A stretch of 64,000 bases of DNA from Pseudomonadota bacterium (GTDB taxonomy: Bacteria; Pseudomonadota; Gammaproteobacteria; Burkholderiales; SG8-39). The stretch spans positions 383,549-447,548 of the forward strand of contig CANGMI010000002.1 in NCBI GenBank assembly GCA_947455195.1, in the 5' to 3' direction. This document shows positions 24,586-33,030 of the stretch, one piece after another. Within the stretch, counting starts at the first letter, position 1. Every line of letters starts with the position of its first letter. The position numbers were made by a program, and so were the translations under genes. The notes beneath the pieces were generated by a model, which had not been told where the DNA came from, made no database searches, and worked only from the letters and a program-made list of their open reading frames with translations.

Positions 24586-25265
24586 CCATGCGCCATTGGA
24601 TGCTCGCGACTGCCCTTTCCGGGTCGATGCTGCTGGGCGGTTGTGGCTACAACCAGTTCCAGGAACTGGACGAGGCAAACCGCTCGGCCTGGTCCGAAGT
24701 GGTGAACCAGTATCAGCGTCGGGCCGACCTGATTCCCAACCTGGTGAATACCGTGAAGGGCTTTGCCGATCAGGAGCGTCAGGTTCTCACTCAGGTCACC
24801 GAGGCGCGCGCACGCGTGGGGCAGGTCCAGGCGGGCGCCGACCTGGTGAACAATCCGGAAGCGTTCGCCCGTTTTCAGCGTGCCCAGGGCGACCTCTCGG
24901 GGGCGCTCTCGCGTCTCCTGGTGGTCACCGAGAACTACCCGCAACTGAAGTCCGATGCGCAGTTCAGTGCGCTGATGGCCGAGTTGTCAGGCACCGAGAA
25001 TCGCATCACCGTAGCTCGGCAGCGGTACATCAAGTCGGTGCAAGCCTATAACGTGCTTGCGCGCGAGTTCCCCTCGAACCTGACGGCGATGGTATTCGGC
25101 TACAAGCCGAAGGCCAACTTCAGCGTCGAGAACGAGGCTGACATTTCGCGCCCGCCAGCGGTCGACTTCAACCGCCCGGCGCCTGCTGCCGGTACGGGGT
25201 CCGCTGCGGGTGGGGCCACTGCGCCTGCCCCAACCCCGGCAACGCCGCCGACGCCTGCGCGCTAG
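24582..25265 (+). CDS. lemA: LemA-family lipoprotein
   Basis: LemA proteins are membrane-anchored helical proteins of unclear role, often beside TPM-domain genes. The N-terminus has a lipobox LLGGC, so this one is probably a lipoprotein. The body matches the family: EANRSAWSEVVNQYQRRADLIPNLVNTVKGFA and ENYPQLKSDAQFSALMAELSGTENRITVARQRY, with FPSNLTAMVFGYK near the end, then a Pro/Ala-rich tail. Length 227 residues. A second ATG at 24588 is possible. It is followed by two TPM genes, as in many proteobacteria. Confidence 0.93.
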   Translation: MTMRHWMLATALSGSMLLGGCGYNQFQELDEANRSAWSEVVNQYQRRADLIPNLVNTVKGFADQERQVLTQVTEARARVGQVQAGADLVNNPEAFARFQRAQGDLSGALSRLLVVTENYPQLKSDAQFSALMAELSGTENRITVARQRYIKSVQAYNVLAREFPSNLTAMVFGYKPKANFSVENEADISRPPAVDFNRPAPAAGTGSAAGGATAPAPTPATPPTPAR

Positions 25266-25272
25266 GCTGGCC

Positions 25273-26313
25273 ATGCATCGAGCGCGGCACGGTACCCTGA
25301 ACCAGACCTGCCCCGCTGACCGGGTGAGTGCGCGTGCGGCCGGGACCCTCGCCGTCCTTGCGCGCTGCCTTGCCCTGCGGGCGGGCTTCACCGACCACCC
25401 GGGGTGGACCGGGGTGCTCGTGCTGTGTTCGCGTGTGCTATGCCCGCTTGCACTCTGGTCGCTTCTGCTGCTTCCGGCGGGAGGGCGTGCCGCCGATGAC
25501 GGTCTGGCTGCGTTGCCCGAGGTGCGGCGAGCGGTGACCGACGTCACCGGTACGCTGCTGCCGGCCGACATCGCGGCGATCGAGGCACTCATCGCTGCCA
25601 TCGAACGGAAGAAGGGCAGCCAGATCATCGTGGTGCTCGTGCCCAGCACGCAACCTGAACCGATCGAAGCCTACTCGATCCGGTTGGCCGAACGTGTCAA
25701 ACCGGGGCGCAGGAAGGTGGATGACGGTCTCATCATCCTGCTCGCGATGAATGACCGCACCGCTCGCATCGAGGTGGGCTACGGGCTCGAGGGGGTGATT
25801 CCCGACAGCGTCGCGGACCGCGTTCGCCGCGAGATCCTGAATCCGCGCTTTCGTGCGGGTGACTATGCGGGCGGACTCAAGGCGGGCGTGTCAGCCCTGG
25901 GAGCGCTCATCGAGGGCGAATCCTTGCCAGCCCCGCGACCTGCAGACCATCGGTTTGACGAGGACGAGCTTGGGCAATGGTGGCTGCCAGCGCTCTTCAT
26001 TCTTTTTGTTCTGGGTCGCGTCTTCACGCTCATGCTGGGCCGGGTCAGGGGCTCGGCGGCTGTCGGCGTCCTGGCCGGTGGCTGCGTCCTGGGGCTCGGT
26101 TACCCGGTGATGCTCGCGTTGCTGGCGCTCCTCGGTGGTTTCGTTCTGTCGATTCTGCTTTCGGGCACGCGGGCTGCCGGCGCCGGGCCTATCGGCGGGT
26201 TCGGAGGTGGTTTCCGCGATGGCGGTTGGGGCGGCGGATTCGGGGGCTCGGGCGGCGGCTGGAGCGGCGGCGGCGGGTTCGGCGGGGGTGGTTCGGGCGG
26301 GAGCTGGCATTGA
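25273..26313 (+). CDS. TPM-domain membrane protein with Gly-rich tail (YgcG-like)
   Basis: A 346-residue protein with a secretion signal or membrane segment (about residues 46-70), a periplasmic TPM domain (roughly 70-220, including VTDVTGTLLPADIAAIEALI and VEVGYGLEG-like motif IEVGYGLEGVIPDS), two further membrane segments and a tail of about 45 residues made almost only of Gly with Ser, Phe and Trp. TPM proteins occur with LemA; in other systems they assist photosystem repair or remain uncharacterised. The ATG at 25273 lies 7 bp after the lemA stop. Confidence 0.88.
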   Translation: MHRARHGTLNQTCPADRVSARAAGTLAVLARCLALRAGFTDHPGWTGVLVLCSRVLCPLALWSLLLLPAGGRAADDGLAALPEVRRAVTDVTGTLLPADIAAIEALIAAIERKKGSQIIVVLVPSTQPEPIEAYSIRLAERVKPGRRKVDDGLIILLAMNDRTARIEVGYGLEGVIPDSVADRVRREILNPRFRAGDYAGGLKAGVSALGALIEGESLPAPRPADHRFDEDELGQWWLPALFILFVLGRVFTLMLGRVRGSAAVGVLAGGCVLGLGYPVMLALLALLGGFVLSILLSGTRAAGAGPIGGFGGGFRDGGWGGGFGGSGGGWSGGGGFGGGGSGGSWH

Positions 26314-26840
26314 AGACGCTGAGCGGGGTGACGCTTCTGAGGCGCGCGGTACGCCATCTCATGTGTGACCGTCCGGCGGTGAGGCGCTGCTTTCCGCCCG
26401 CCGCGCTCGAGGCCATCGAGCATGCGATCGCTGCCGCCGAGCAATCCCATCAAGGTGAGCTGCGCTTTGTCATCGAGCCGGCGCTGGCGCTGGGCGACGT
26501 TTGGCGAGGGCGCAGCGCACGTGATCGCGCGATCGAACTCTTTGCCCGACTGGGTATCTGGGACACCGAACACAACGCCGGTATCCTCATTTACGTGCTG
26601 CTTGCCGATCGGCGCGTCGAGATCGTGGCGGATCGGGGCGTGCATCGGCTCGCCGGAGAGGCCGCCTGGGCGCGTATCTGCGCCCGGATGCAGGCCGACT
26701 TCCGGCTCGGGCATTTCGAGGCCGGTGCGCTGGCGGGAGTCGCTGAGGCGGGGGGGCTCCTGGGACAGCACTTTCCGCGGGCTGAGGGCGATACGTCTGA
26801 AAGGACCAACGAACTGCCTGATCGCCCCCTGATTCTCTGA
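26310..26840 (+). CDS. Second TPM-domain protein
   Basis: A shorter TPM-domain protein of 176 residues without a signal peptide. The domain is visible as FPPAALEAIEHAIAAAEQSHQGELRFVIEPAL, then RAIELFARLGIWDTEHNAGILIYVLLADRRVEIVADRGVH, the family hallmark, and a C-terminal helix region. The start is probably TTG 26310, which overlaps the upstream stop (TTGA) and has GGGAG 7 bp before it; GTG 26328 is a weaker choice. It completes a lemA-TPM-TPM set. Confidence 0.87.
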   Translation: MKTLSGVTLLRRAVRHLMCDRPAVRRCFPPAALEAIEHAIAAAEQSHQGELRFVIEPALALGDVWRGRSARDRAIELFARLGIWDTEHNAGILIYVLLADRRVEIVADRGVHRLAGEAAWARICARMQADFRLGHFEAGALAGVAEAGGLLGQHFPRAEGDTSERTNELPDRPLIL

Positions 26841-26858
26841 GCGCTGGATGGCGCTCAG
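26837..26858. terminator. Hairpin spanning the stop codons of two convergent genes
   Basis: CTGAGCGC (26837-26844) and GCGCTCAG (26851-26858) form a perfect 8-bp stem with a 6-base loop. The two arms include the stop codon of the TPM gene (26838-26840) and that of lplT (26855-26857), so it would act in both directions. There is no T tract on either strand. Confidence 0.5.
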
Positions 26859-28117
26859 GCGCGAGCGCTGTTGCGTCGGTGCCGTCGCCAGACGAAGAAC
26901 ATGGTGCCCGACACGAAGCAGCCGAAGAGCAGGATGACCGTGTTGATATGCAGGTTGGCGTGCAGCAACGCGGCATAGATGGCAAGCATGACGAGAATCG
27001 ACAGGTTCTCGTTGAAGTTCTGCACGGCAATCGAACTCCCTGCCGAGAGCAGGACATGTCCGCGATGCTGCAGCAGTGCGTTCATCGGCACCACGAAGAA
27101 ACCGGCCATGGCACCAATCAGCACGAGGAGCGCGTAGACCATTGGCAGCCAGGTGACTTGCGTCATCAGGACGACGGCGATCCCCATCGCCACGCCCATC
27201 GGCAGCACGCGCGTCGAGCGTTCCAGGGGAACCCAGCGAGCAGCCATCACGGCACCGGCAGCAATGCCGATGGCGGTCGTTCCCTGCAGGATGGTGGCCT
27301 TCTCGAGCGGCATGCCCAGGTGGACTTCGGCCCATTTCAGCACGATGAACTGCAGTGTCGCGCCAGCACCCCAGAAGAGGGTTGTCGTCGCAAGCGAGAT
27401 CTGCCCGAGCGGATCCTTCCAGAGGGTGTTGAAGCAGCGCGAGAATTCGATCAGCAGGGTCCGCAATCCGGTGTACTGCCGCTCATAGCGCGCACCGGTG
27501 TCGCGAATGAACAGATTGACGATGGCGGCGGCAACGTAGAGCACTGAGGTGACCGCGATCGCGGCCTCGGCCGGCGTCTCGATGCCGGTCTCGATATGCG
27601 GCAGTTCGATGGCGAGCAGGTGGCTCGCCACGGCCGGACTGATGAGCGCCCCGCCCAGCACCGTGCCCAGAATGACCGACAGCACGGTGAGACCTTCGAT
27701 CCACCCGTTGGCGATCACCAGTTGTTCGGCTGGCAGCAGTTCGGTCAGGATGCCGTACTTGGCCGGGGAGTAGGCCGCGGCCCCCAGTCCGACCACGGCA
27801 TAGGCCACCAGTACCATCGCGTACTCGGGCACGTGCGGTGGCGTGATGCTGTCGTAGAAGAAGAGCATCGTGCAGCCCAGGATCTTTACCAGGTTGGTGA
27901 TGAACATCACCCGGCCCTTCGGCATGCTGTCGGCGAAGGCACCGACCGCGCCCGCCAGCATCACGTAGGACACCACGAAGAAGAACTTGAGCAGTGGCGT
28001 CATCCATTCCGGACCGTCCAGCTCGACCAGCATGGCGATGGCGGCCACGAGCAGGGCGTTGTCGGCCAGTGACGAGAAGAACTGCGCGGTGATGATCGTG
28101 TAGAAACCCGACTTCAT
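26855..28117 (-). CDS. lplT: Lysophospholipid transporter LplT
   Basis: An MFS membrane protein of 420 residues that flips lysophosphatidylethanolamine to the cytoplasmic face for reacylation. It shows about 12 hydrophobic segments, an N-terminus GFYTIITAQFFSSLADNALL typical of the family, and the KYGILTELLPAEQLVIANGWIEGLTVLSVILGTVLGG block. The start is ATG 28117 (MKSGFYT). In E. coli lplT is joined to aas; no acyltransferase gene is adjacent here. A TATAAA on the minus strand (28207-28202) may be its -10, with a leader of about 80 bases. Confidence 0.92.
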   Translation of the reverse strand: MKSGFYTIITAQFFSSLADNALLVAAIAMLVELDGPEWMTPLLKFFFVVSYVMLAGAVGAFADSMPKGRVMFITNLVKILGCTMLFFYDSITPPHVPEYAMVLVAYAVVGLGAAAYSPAKYGILTELLPAEQLVIANGWIEGLTVLSVILGTVLGGALISPAVASHLLAIELPHIETGIETPAEAAIAVTSVLYVAAAIVNLFIRDTGARYERQYTGLRTLLIEFSRCFNTLWKDPLGQISLATTTLFWGAGATLQFIVLKWAEVHLGMPLEKATILQGTTAIGIAAGAVMAARWVPLERSTRVLPMGVAMGIAVVLMTQVTWLPMVYALLVLIGAMAGFFVVPMNALLQHRGHVLLSAGSSIAVQNFNENLSILVMLAIYAALLHANLHINTVILLFGCFVSGTMFFVWRRHRRNSARA

Positions 28118-28266
28118 CCTGTGACCCTGAAAGGTCCTGCACGGTGGGTCGGTGGCATCGCATTGACCACCGCCGATTGCACGGTAACGCCCGGCCGGCG
28201 CTTTATACCATGCTCGCCCGGGCACAACCGGCGAGGCAGTCTGTCGGAACGGGTACCGGCCCTGTC

Positions 28267-28272
28267 TATAAT
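28267..28272 (+). promoter_or_regulatory. -10 element of the LysR gene
   Basis: A perfect TATAAT lies 8 bp before an ATG at 28281 and 29 bp before the ATG at 28302. A start at 28302 would leave an ordinary leader of about 23 bases. No strong -35 is visible. The 184-bp gap also contains two copies of TGCACGGT (at about 28138 and 28179) that could bind a regulator, though this is weak. Confidence 0.5.
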
Positions 28273-28301
28273 CGGGGCGTATGGTCCCGACTGGGGTTCT
28301 G

Positions 28302-29234
28302 ATGGGCGACCGGCGCCTCGAGGTCTTTCAGGCTGTTGCGCGGCAGCTGAGTTTCACCCGCGCGGCGGAGGTTCTGCTCATGACCCAGCCGGCGGTGACC
28401 TTTCAGGTCAAGCAGCTCGAGCAGGCACTGGGCGTGCGGCTCTTCGAGCGGGGGCCCGGGCGCATCAGTCTGACCCCGGCAGGCCGTCTGGTGCTCGGGC
28501 AGGCCGAGCGCATTCTGGCGCTGCACGCCGAACTCGAGATCCGGGTCGCCGAGCTCACCGGTGATATTTCCGGGCCGCTCCTCATCGGCGCGAGCATGAC
28601 GATCGCCGACTACCTGTTGCCGCGGGTGCTCGGTGAATTCGTGGCGGCTTATCCGGGTGTTCAGCCCCGTCTGGTGGTTGCCAACACCACGGTGGTCGAG
28701 GCCCGCGTGGCCGAACGTACCCTTGACATCGGCTTCATCGAGGGGCCGCCCGTTCAGGCGCTCGTTGCCGACCCCTGTGGCGATGACGAACTGCAGGTTA
28801 TCGTCGCTCCGGATCACCCGCTCGCGAACCGGGGCCCGCTGCACCCTCGAGACCTCCTCGGCCATGCCTACGTCAGCCGCGAACCGGGTTCGGGCACTCG
28901 CGAGTTCACCGACCGCCATCTCCGCGAGGCGGGCGTCGACCCCGACCGGCTCGACCGTGTGATGGAACTGGGCAGTCCCGAGGCGATCAAGGGGGTGGTG
29001 CAGACCGGCCTCGGGTTTGCGATCATGTCGGTGGCGGCGGCCGAGAAGGAGTGCCGCCTGGGAACACTCGCGCGCATTGCGCTTGCGCCCAAACTGGTAC
29101 GCTCTCTCTCCGTGGTGTACCCACCCGAGCGCTTTCGTTCGCGGCTGGTGGGCACCTTCATCGAATTTGCCCGCGCGCGGCTTCGGTCTGAAACCCCGAG
29201 GGTGAAGCGCCCGGCACGAAACCGTCAGCCCTGA
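28302..29234 (+). CDS. LysR-family transcriptional regulator (CysL/YeiE-like)
   Basis: A 310-residue regulator: an N-terminal winged helix (RRLEVFQAVARQLSFTRAAEVLLMTQPAVTFQVKQLEQALGVRLFER) and a periplasmic-binding-like effector domain with SREPGSGTREFTDRHL and GLGFAIMSV. The effector domain resembles CysL/CbbR relatives. ATG 28302 matches the family N-terminus best; ATG 28281 would add seven residues and be nearly leaderless. It is divergent from lplT and precedes alr by 34 bp. The regulated genes and effector are unknown; divergent placement makes lplT a candidate target. Confidence 0.9.
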   Translation: MGDRRLEVFQAVARQLSFTRAAEVLLMTQPAVTFQVKQLEQALGVRLFERGPGRISLTPAGRLVLGQAERILALHAELEIRVAELTGDISGPLLIGASMTIADYLLPRVLGEFVAAYPGVQPRLVVANTTVVEARVAERTLDIGFIEGPPVQALVADPCGDDELQVIVAPDHPLANRGPLHPRDLLGHAYVSREPGSGTREFTDRHLREAGVDPDRLDRVMELGSPEAIKGVVQTGLGFAIMSVAAAEKECRLGTLARIALAPKLVRSLSVVYPPERFRSRLVGTFIEFARARLRSETPRVKRPARNRQP

Positions 29235-29268
29235 CCCCAGGCCCGAACCTCCGACACTTGCACTGAAG

Positions 29269-30357
29269 ATGCCCCGTCCTCTCATTGCTTCGATCGACCT
29301 GCAGGCGCTTGCTCACAACTTCGACCTGGTGAAGCGACAGGCGCCGCAGTCGCGGATCTGGGCGGTGGTGAAGTCCAATGGCTACGGCCACGGACTGATC
29401 CGGGTGGCTCGTGCATTGCGCCGAGCCGACGGACTGGCCGTGGTCGACATCGCGGATGCGGTGCGCCTGCGCGAACTGGGCATCCGCAAGCCCATTCTCC
29501 TGATGCAAGGGGTGAATGACCCGGCCGAAATCCGTGCCTGTGCTGAAGACTCGCTGCACACGGTCATCCACAGCATCGAGCAGGTGCGCATGATCGAAAG
29601 CCTGCTGCGTCGCAGGCCGCTCGACGTGTACCTCAAGATGAATTCGGGCATGAACCGCCTCGGGTTTCCGCCCTCGCAGATCGTCGACATCTACCGACGC
29701 CTCACTGCGCGGCTGTCGCTGAATTCGATCACCCTGATGACCCATTTTGCCGATGCCGACGGCTCTGGCGGTGTCGCCGAACCGCTTGCGCAGTTTCTCG
29801 ATGCCTGCTCCTATCTTCAGGGCGAGCGCTGCGCGGCCAATTCGGCGGCCATCCTGCGCTACCCGCAGACACATCTGGACTGGGTGCGGCCCGGCATTGC
29901 GCTCTATGGGAGTTCGCCCTTTGCCGATCAGTCGGCGAGTGACCTGGGGCTGCTTCCGGTGATGACCTTCTCCTCGGCCGTGATAGCTGTGCAGGAAGTG
30001 CCGCGTGGCGCTCGTGTCGGCTACGGGGGCACGTATGTGGCCCCTCGCGACATGCGTGTCGGGGTCATTGCCTGCGGCTATGCCGATGGCTATCCTCGCC
30101 ATGCTGCCGAGGGGACTCCGGTTCTGGTTGGTGGCCTTCGGGCACCGCTCATCGGGCGCGTCTCGATGGAGATGATCACGGTCGATCTGTCGCGCCTGCC
30201 CGAGGCGCGGGTCGGCTCCGAGGTGGTGCTCTGGGGCGATGGCCTGCCCGTAGACGAAGTGGCCCGCTGTGCCGGCACCGTGGGATACGAATTGCTCACG
30301 GCGGTGTCGGCACGCGTGCCGGTCGAGGAACGTCGCGGTCTCGAGGACGTCCGGTGA
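29269..30357 (+). CDS. alr: Alanine racemase
   Basis: A PLP enzyme that interconverts L- and D-alanine for peptidoglycan. The 362 residues show the PLP lysine in VVKSNGYGHGL near residue 35 and the second catalytic base Tyr in RVGYGGTY, with ACGYADGYPR and IGRVSMEMITVDLS in the C-terminal domain. Length and motifs are normal. Its stop overlaps the radA start (GTGA), so the two are coupled. Confidence 0.96.
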   Translation: MPRPLIASIDLQALAHNFDLVKRQAPQSRIWAVVKSNGYGHGLIRVARALRRADGLAVVDIADAVRLRELGIRKPILLMQGVNDPAEIRACAEDSLHTVIHSIEQVRMIESLLRRRPLDVYLKMNSGMNRLGFPPSQIVDIYRRLTARLSLNSITLMTHFADADGSGGVAEPLAQFLDACSYLQGERCAANSAAILRYPQTHLDWVRPGIALYGSSPFADQSASDLGLLPVMTFSSAVIAVQEVPRGARVGYGGTYVAPRDMRVGVIACGYADGYPRHAAEGTPVLVGGLRAPLIGRVSMEMITVDLSRLPEARVGSEVVLWGDGLPVDEVARCAGTVGYELLTAVSARVPVEERRGLEDVR

Positions 30358-31727
30358 GCAACGCGGCGCGGGCGAAGTCGCTGTATGTCTGTTCGGCGTG
30401 CGGCGCCGAGAGTCCGCGCTGGCTTGGCCAGTGCCCGGGCTGCAATGACTGGAACACGCTTCTGGAGCAGGCCGCCGTTGCCAAGCGCAGCCATCGTGCC
30501 GGCAGCCTTGTCGAATCGGCGCCACTCGAGCGATTGTCCGACATCCAGGCGCTCGAGACGGTTCGCTACGACAGTGGCATCGAGGAGTTCAATCGGGTAC
30601 TCGGAGGGGGTATCGTCCCGGGGCAGGTGGTGCTGATCGGCGGCGATCCGGGCATCGGCAAGTCGACCCTGCTCCTGCAGTCGCTGGCCGCGATGGGTGC
30701 AAGCCGTCGCACCCTCTACGTAAGCGGCGAGGAGTCGGGCGAACAGGTCGCGTTGCGGGCGCGGCGTCTCTCGATCGATTCGGGCAGCATCCTCCTGCTG
30801 CCGGAGATCCAGCTGGAGCGCATCGCAGCGACCCTGGCTGCCGAACGGCCCGATATCGCGGTCATCGATTCGATCCAGACGCTCTACTCCGAAGCCCTCA
30901 CGTCCGCGCCGGGCTCGGTGGCCCAGGTGCGCGAGTGCGCGGCGCAACTCACCCGACTGGCCAAGCAGCGCGGTATTGCCCTGGTCTTCGTCGGGCATGT
31001 CACCAAGGAAGGCTCGCTCGCGGGCCCGCGCGTGCTCGAGCACATGGTCGATACGGTTCTGTACTTCGAGGGTGAGACTCACAGCAGTTTTCGCCTGTTG
31101 CGAGCGTTCAAGAACCGTTTTGGCGCTGCCAACGAGATCGGTGTCTTTGCCATGACCGATCGTGGTCTCAAAGGGGTCACCAACCCGTCGGCCATCTTTC
31201 TGTCCGAGCATCGCGAAGATGTCGCCGGCAGTTGCATTCTGGTGGCCAATGAAGGAAGCCGACCGATCGCGGTCGAGGTCCAGGCGTTGGTCGATGCGGC
31301 TGCGGGGGGAAACCCGCGCCGATTGAGCGTCGGACTCGATGGCAACCGGCTGGCGATGCTGCTTGCCGTCCTGCACCGCCATGCCGGCGTCTCGTGTGCC
31401 GATCAGGACGTCTTCATCAACGCGGTGGGGGGAGTGCGTATCGTCGAACCGGCGGCCGATCTTGCCGTGCTGCTCGCGATCTGTTCCTCGCTGCGGAATC
31501 GGCCTCTGCCTCCCAAGACCATCGTCTTTGGTGAGGTGGGCCTCGCGGGCGAGGTGCGGCCCGCTCCCCGAGGTCAGGAGCGACTTCGCGAGGCGGCGAA
31601 GCTCGGCTTTACCCAGGCACTGGTACCGCGGGCCAATGTCCCGCGTCAGCCGATTGCGGGCATCGAGACGATCGGGGTCGACCGGATCGGCGACGCAGTC
31701 AGTTTCCGCGGCTCGAACGCCAGCTGA
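30354..31727 (+). CDS. radA: DNA repair protein RadA
   Basis: RadA is a RecA-like ATPase that drives branch migration during recombination. The 457 residues start with a four-Cys zinc motif (CSACG...CPGC), then Walker A GDPGIGKST, the RadA-specific KNRFG motif and a C-terminal Lon-protease-like domain with GEVGLAGEVRP. The start is GTG 30354, overlapping the alr stop. Its 3' end overlaps the convergent squalene-synthase-like gene by 29 bp. Confidence 0.96.
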   Translation: MSNAARAKSLYVCSACGAESPRWLGQCPGCNDWNTLLEQAAVAKRSHRAGSLVESAPLERLSDIQALETVRYDSGIEEFNRVLGGGIVPGQVVLIGGDPGIGKSTLLLQSLAAMGASRRTLYVSGEESGEQVALRARRLSIDSGSILLLPEIQLERIAATLAAERPDIAVIDSIQTLYSEALTSAPGSVAQVRECAAQLTRLAKQRGIALVFVGHVTKEGSLAGPRVLEHMVDTVLYFEGETHSSFRLLRAFKNRFGAANEIGVFAMTDRGLKGVTNPSAIFLSEHREDVAGSCILVANEGSRPIAVEVQALVDAAAGGNPRRLSVGLDGNRLAMLLAVLHRHAGVSCADQDVFINAVGGVRIVEPAADLAVLLAICSSLRNRPLPPKTIVFGEVGLAGEVRPAPRGQERLREAAKLGFTQALVPRANVPRQPIAGIETIGVDRIGDAVSFRGSNAS

Positions 31728-32604
31728 TCCAGAGCATGCGTATGGGCGTGAGTGCAATCCGGCCATGCAACACGGCGCCCGGATCGTGTGCAATTTCCGC
31801 CAGCAGCGCTCGTTCGATGCCTGCCATGGCGAGGAGCGGTCGAAGCGCCCGGCGTGCACCCGTCGCGATGCCATCGAGCCCCTCGGCATGAAGGCAATCG
31901 ATCGCGAGCGCAAGCCTGCGGGCCAGACCGTCGAACCGGGTGTCTTCCACCGGGGACCGTGTCGTCGGGTCGATGTCGTTCCTTGCGCTGGCGGCTGCGA
32001 GCAGCGCCGCCACCGGCAGGCCCACCGACTGCATGAGGTCGATCGGCAGGTAGACACGACCGCGTCGCGCATCAAGCCCGACGTCGCGCAGCATCGCCAC
32101 GAGCCAGCCTGCTGCGCCCAGACGGTCCGTGGCCGGCCCGAGCCACGGGTTCTCGTCAACGGTCTGATCCGCGCGCCCTTCCGCCCTGAGCAGGACGCGT
32201 GCGACAGAGCGGGCGAGGGGAGCGCCTGCGCGACGCGCATGCGCCAAAAGGCTCGTCATGTCGGGCGGTCGCAGCCCGATTGCGTCGGCTTCGCTGGCCT
32301 CGATCCATGCGTACAGCGTGTCGACCTCGATGTCGCCGTGGCACAGTCCATCGGCCAGCGCCCGTGCAACCGGGTGCGCAGCCTGGCCATGCTGCGCCCG
32401 CTCGAGTTCGCCACGCCACCAGTGAAGTCGGGCCGCGCACACCGTGGGGTCATGGCTCGCTGCGGCGGCACGTGCAAGTTCCGAGCCCAGCGCATGAAGG
32501 GCAATGACAAGGCTGCGCGGGCGCCCGGGGGTACCACGCATGCTGTAGTGCAGGGCCGAACCCGGCGGGGCAGCCTGTTCGGTGCAGTAGGTTTCGGGTG
32601 TCAT
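31699..32604 (-). CDS. Squalene/phytoene synthase-like protein, degenerate first Asp motif
   Basis: A 301-residue protein of the squalene/phytoene synthase fold. The opening YCTEQAAPPGSALHYSMRG...RPRSLVIALHALGSEL and the later LHWWRGELER...HPVARAL follow the family closely, as does MLRDVGLDARRGRVYLP. The first Asp-rich motif, normally DDVVDE after the REL segment, is absent: residues 42-52 read ELARAAAASHD. The second keeps Asp174 and Asp178 but has Leu for Glu. Prenyl condensation is therefore doubtful; such variants include the mitochondrial complex I factor NDUFAF6. ATG 32604 fits the family N-terminus; a TTG at 32757 would add 51 unlike residues. No other terpene gene is nearby. Confidence 0.8.
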   Translation of the reverse strand: MTPETYCTEQAAPPGSALHYSMRGTPGRPRSLVIALHALGSELARAAAASHDPTVCAARLHWWRGELERAQHGQAAHPVARALADGLCHGDIEVDTLYAWIEASEADAIGLRPPDMTSLLAHARRAGAPLARSVARVLLRAEGRADQTVDENPWLGPATDRLGAAGWLVAMLRDVGLDARRGRVYLPIDLMQSVGLPVAALLAAASARNDIDPTTRSPVEDTRFDGLARRLALAIDCLHAEGLDGIATGARRALRPLLAMAGIERALLAEIAHDPGAVLHGRIALTPIRMLWISWRSSRGN

Positions 32605-32915
32605 GAGCAAACCCGCAGGCAGCGCGCCGCGGGTCGCGTCTCGGGCCCGAGTCCGGGCATCAGGAGCGACCGCCGGGGGCTTGTCCGAGGCGGCAGATAC
32701 GGTGCTGACCCCATGCGATTCGGTGCACCACCCCGTGTTCAAGTCGAGGATATTCAACGATCTGTTGACCTGCCGGCGTCAGTATAGAGCCGATCGGCTA
32801 CAATTTCGGCTTCGCACGCCTCGATCGCGTGCTGGCAGGCGGTTGTGGCTGCGATCTTCGGGGAGATTCTGTGCGGTGCCCGGCCGGGCGGCGAGTGCCC
32901 GGCGACATGTACCCC
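32605..32915. other. Intergenic region before tRNA-Leu
   Basis: This gap of 311 bp lies between the divergent squalene-synthase-like gene and tRNA-Leu. Part of it could be a 5' extension of the former if its TTG at 32757 is used. TACAAT at 32799-32804 is a plausible -10 for the tRNA-Leu/tig unit, about 110 bp upstream of the tRNA, without a good -35 at normal distance. TTGACC at 32765-32770 is too far upstream to pair with it. No other gene is supported. Confidence 0.4.
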
Positions 32916-33000
32916 GCGAGGGTGGCGGAATTGGTAGACGCACTGGATTTAGGTTCCAGCGCCGCAAGGCGTGGGGGTTCGAGTCCCTTCCTTCGCACCA
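32916..33000 (+). tRNA. tRNA-Leu (anticodon TAG)
   Basis: An 85-base tRNA with an encoded CCA end. The acceptor GCGAGGG pairs with CCTTCGC, including one G-T wobble; the anticodon loop TTTAGGT, with the stem CTGGA/TCCAG, gives anticodon TAG (reads CUN Leu). The long variable arm expected of a class II Leu tRNA is present (GCGCCGCAAGGCGT region). It lies 30 bp before trigger factor, a common order in betaproteobacteria. Confidence 0.96.
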
Positions 33001-33030
33001 TCTGGCTTGTTTTCTCATACTGACCTTTCT

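Noticed and set aside
30090-32240. Very long minus-strand open frame (716 codons)
   Set aside because: It lies opposite alr and radA, both fully supported by conserved motifs; composition is low-complexity.
32765-32804. TTGACC and TACAAT as a promoter pair before tRNA-Leu
   Set aside because: The spacing of 28 bp is far outside the normal range.
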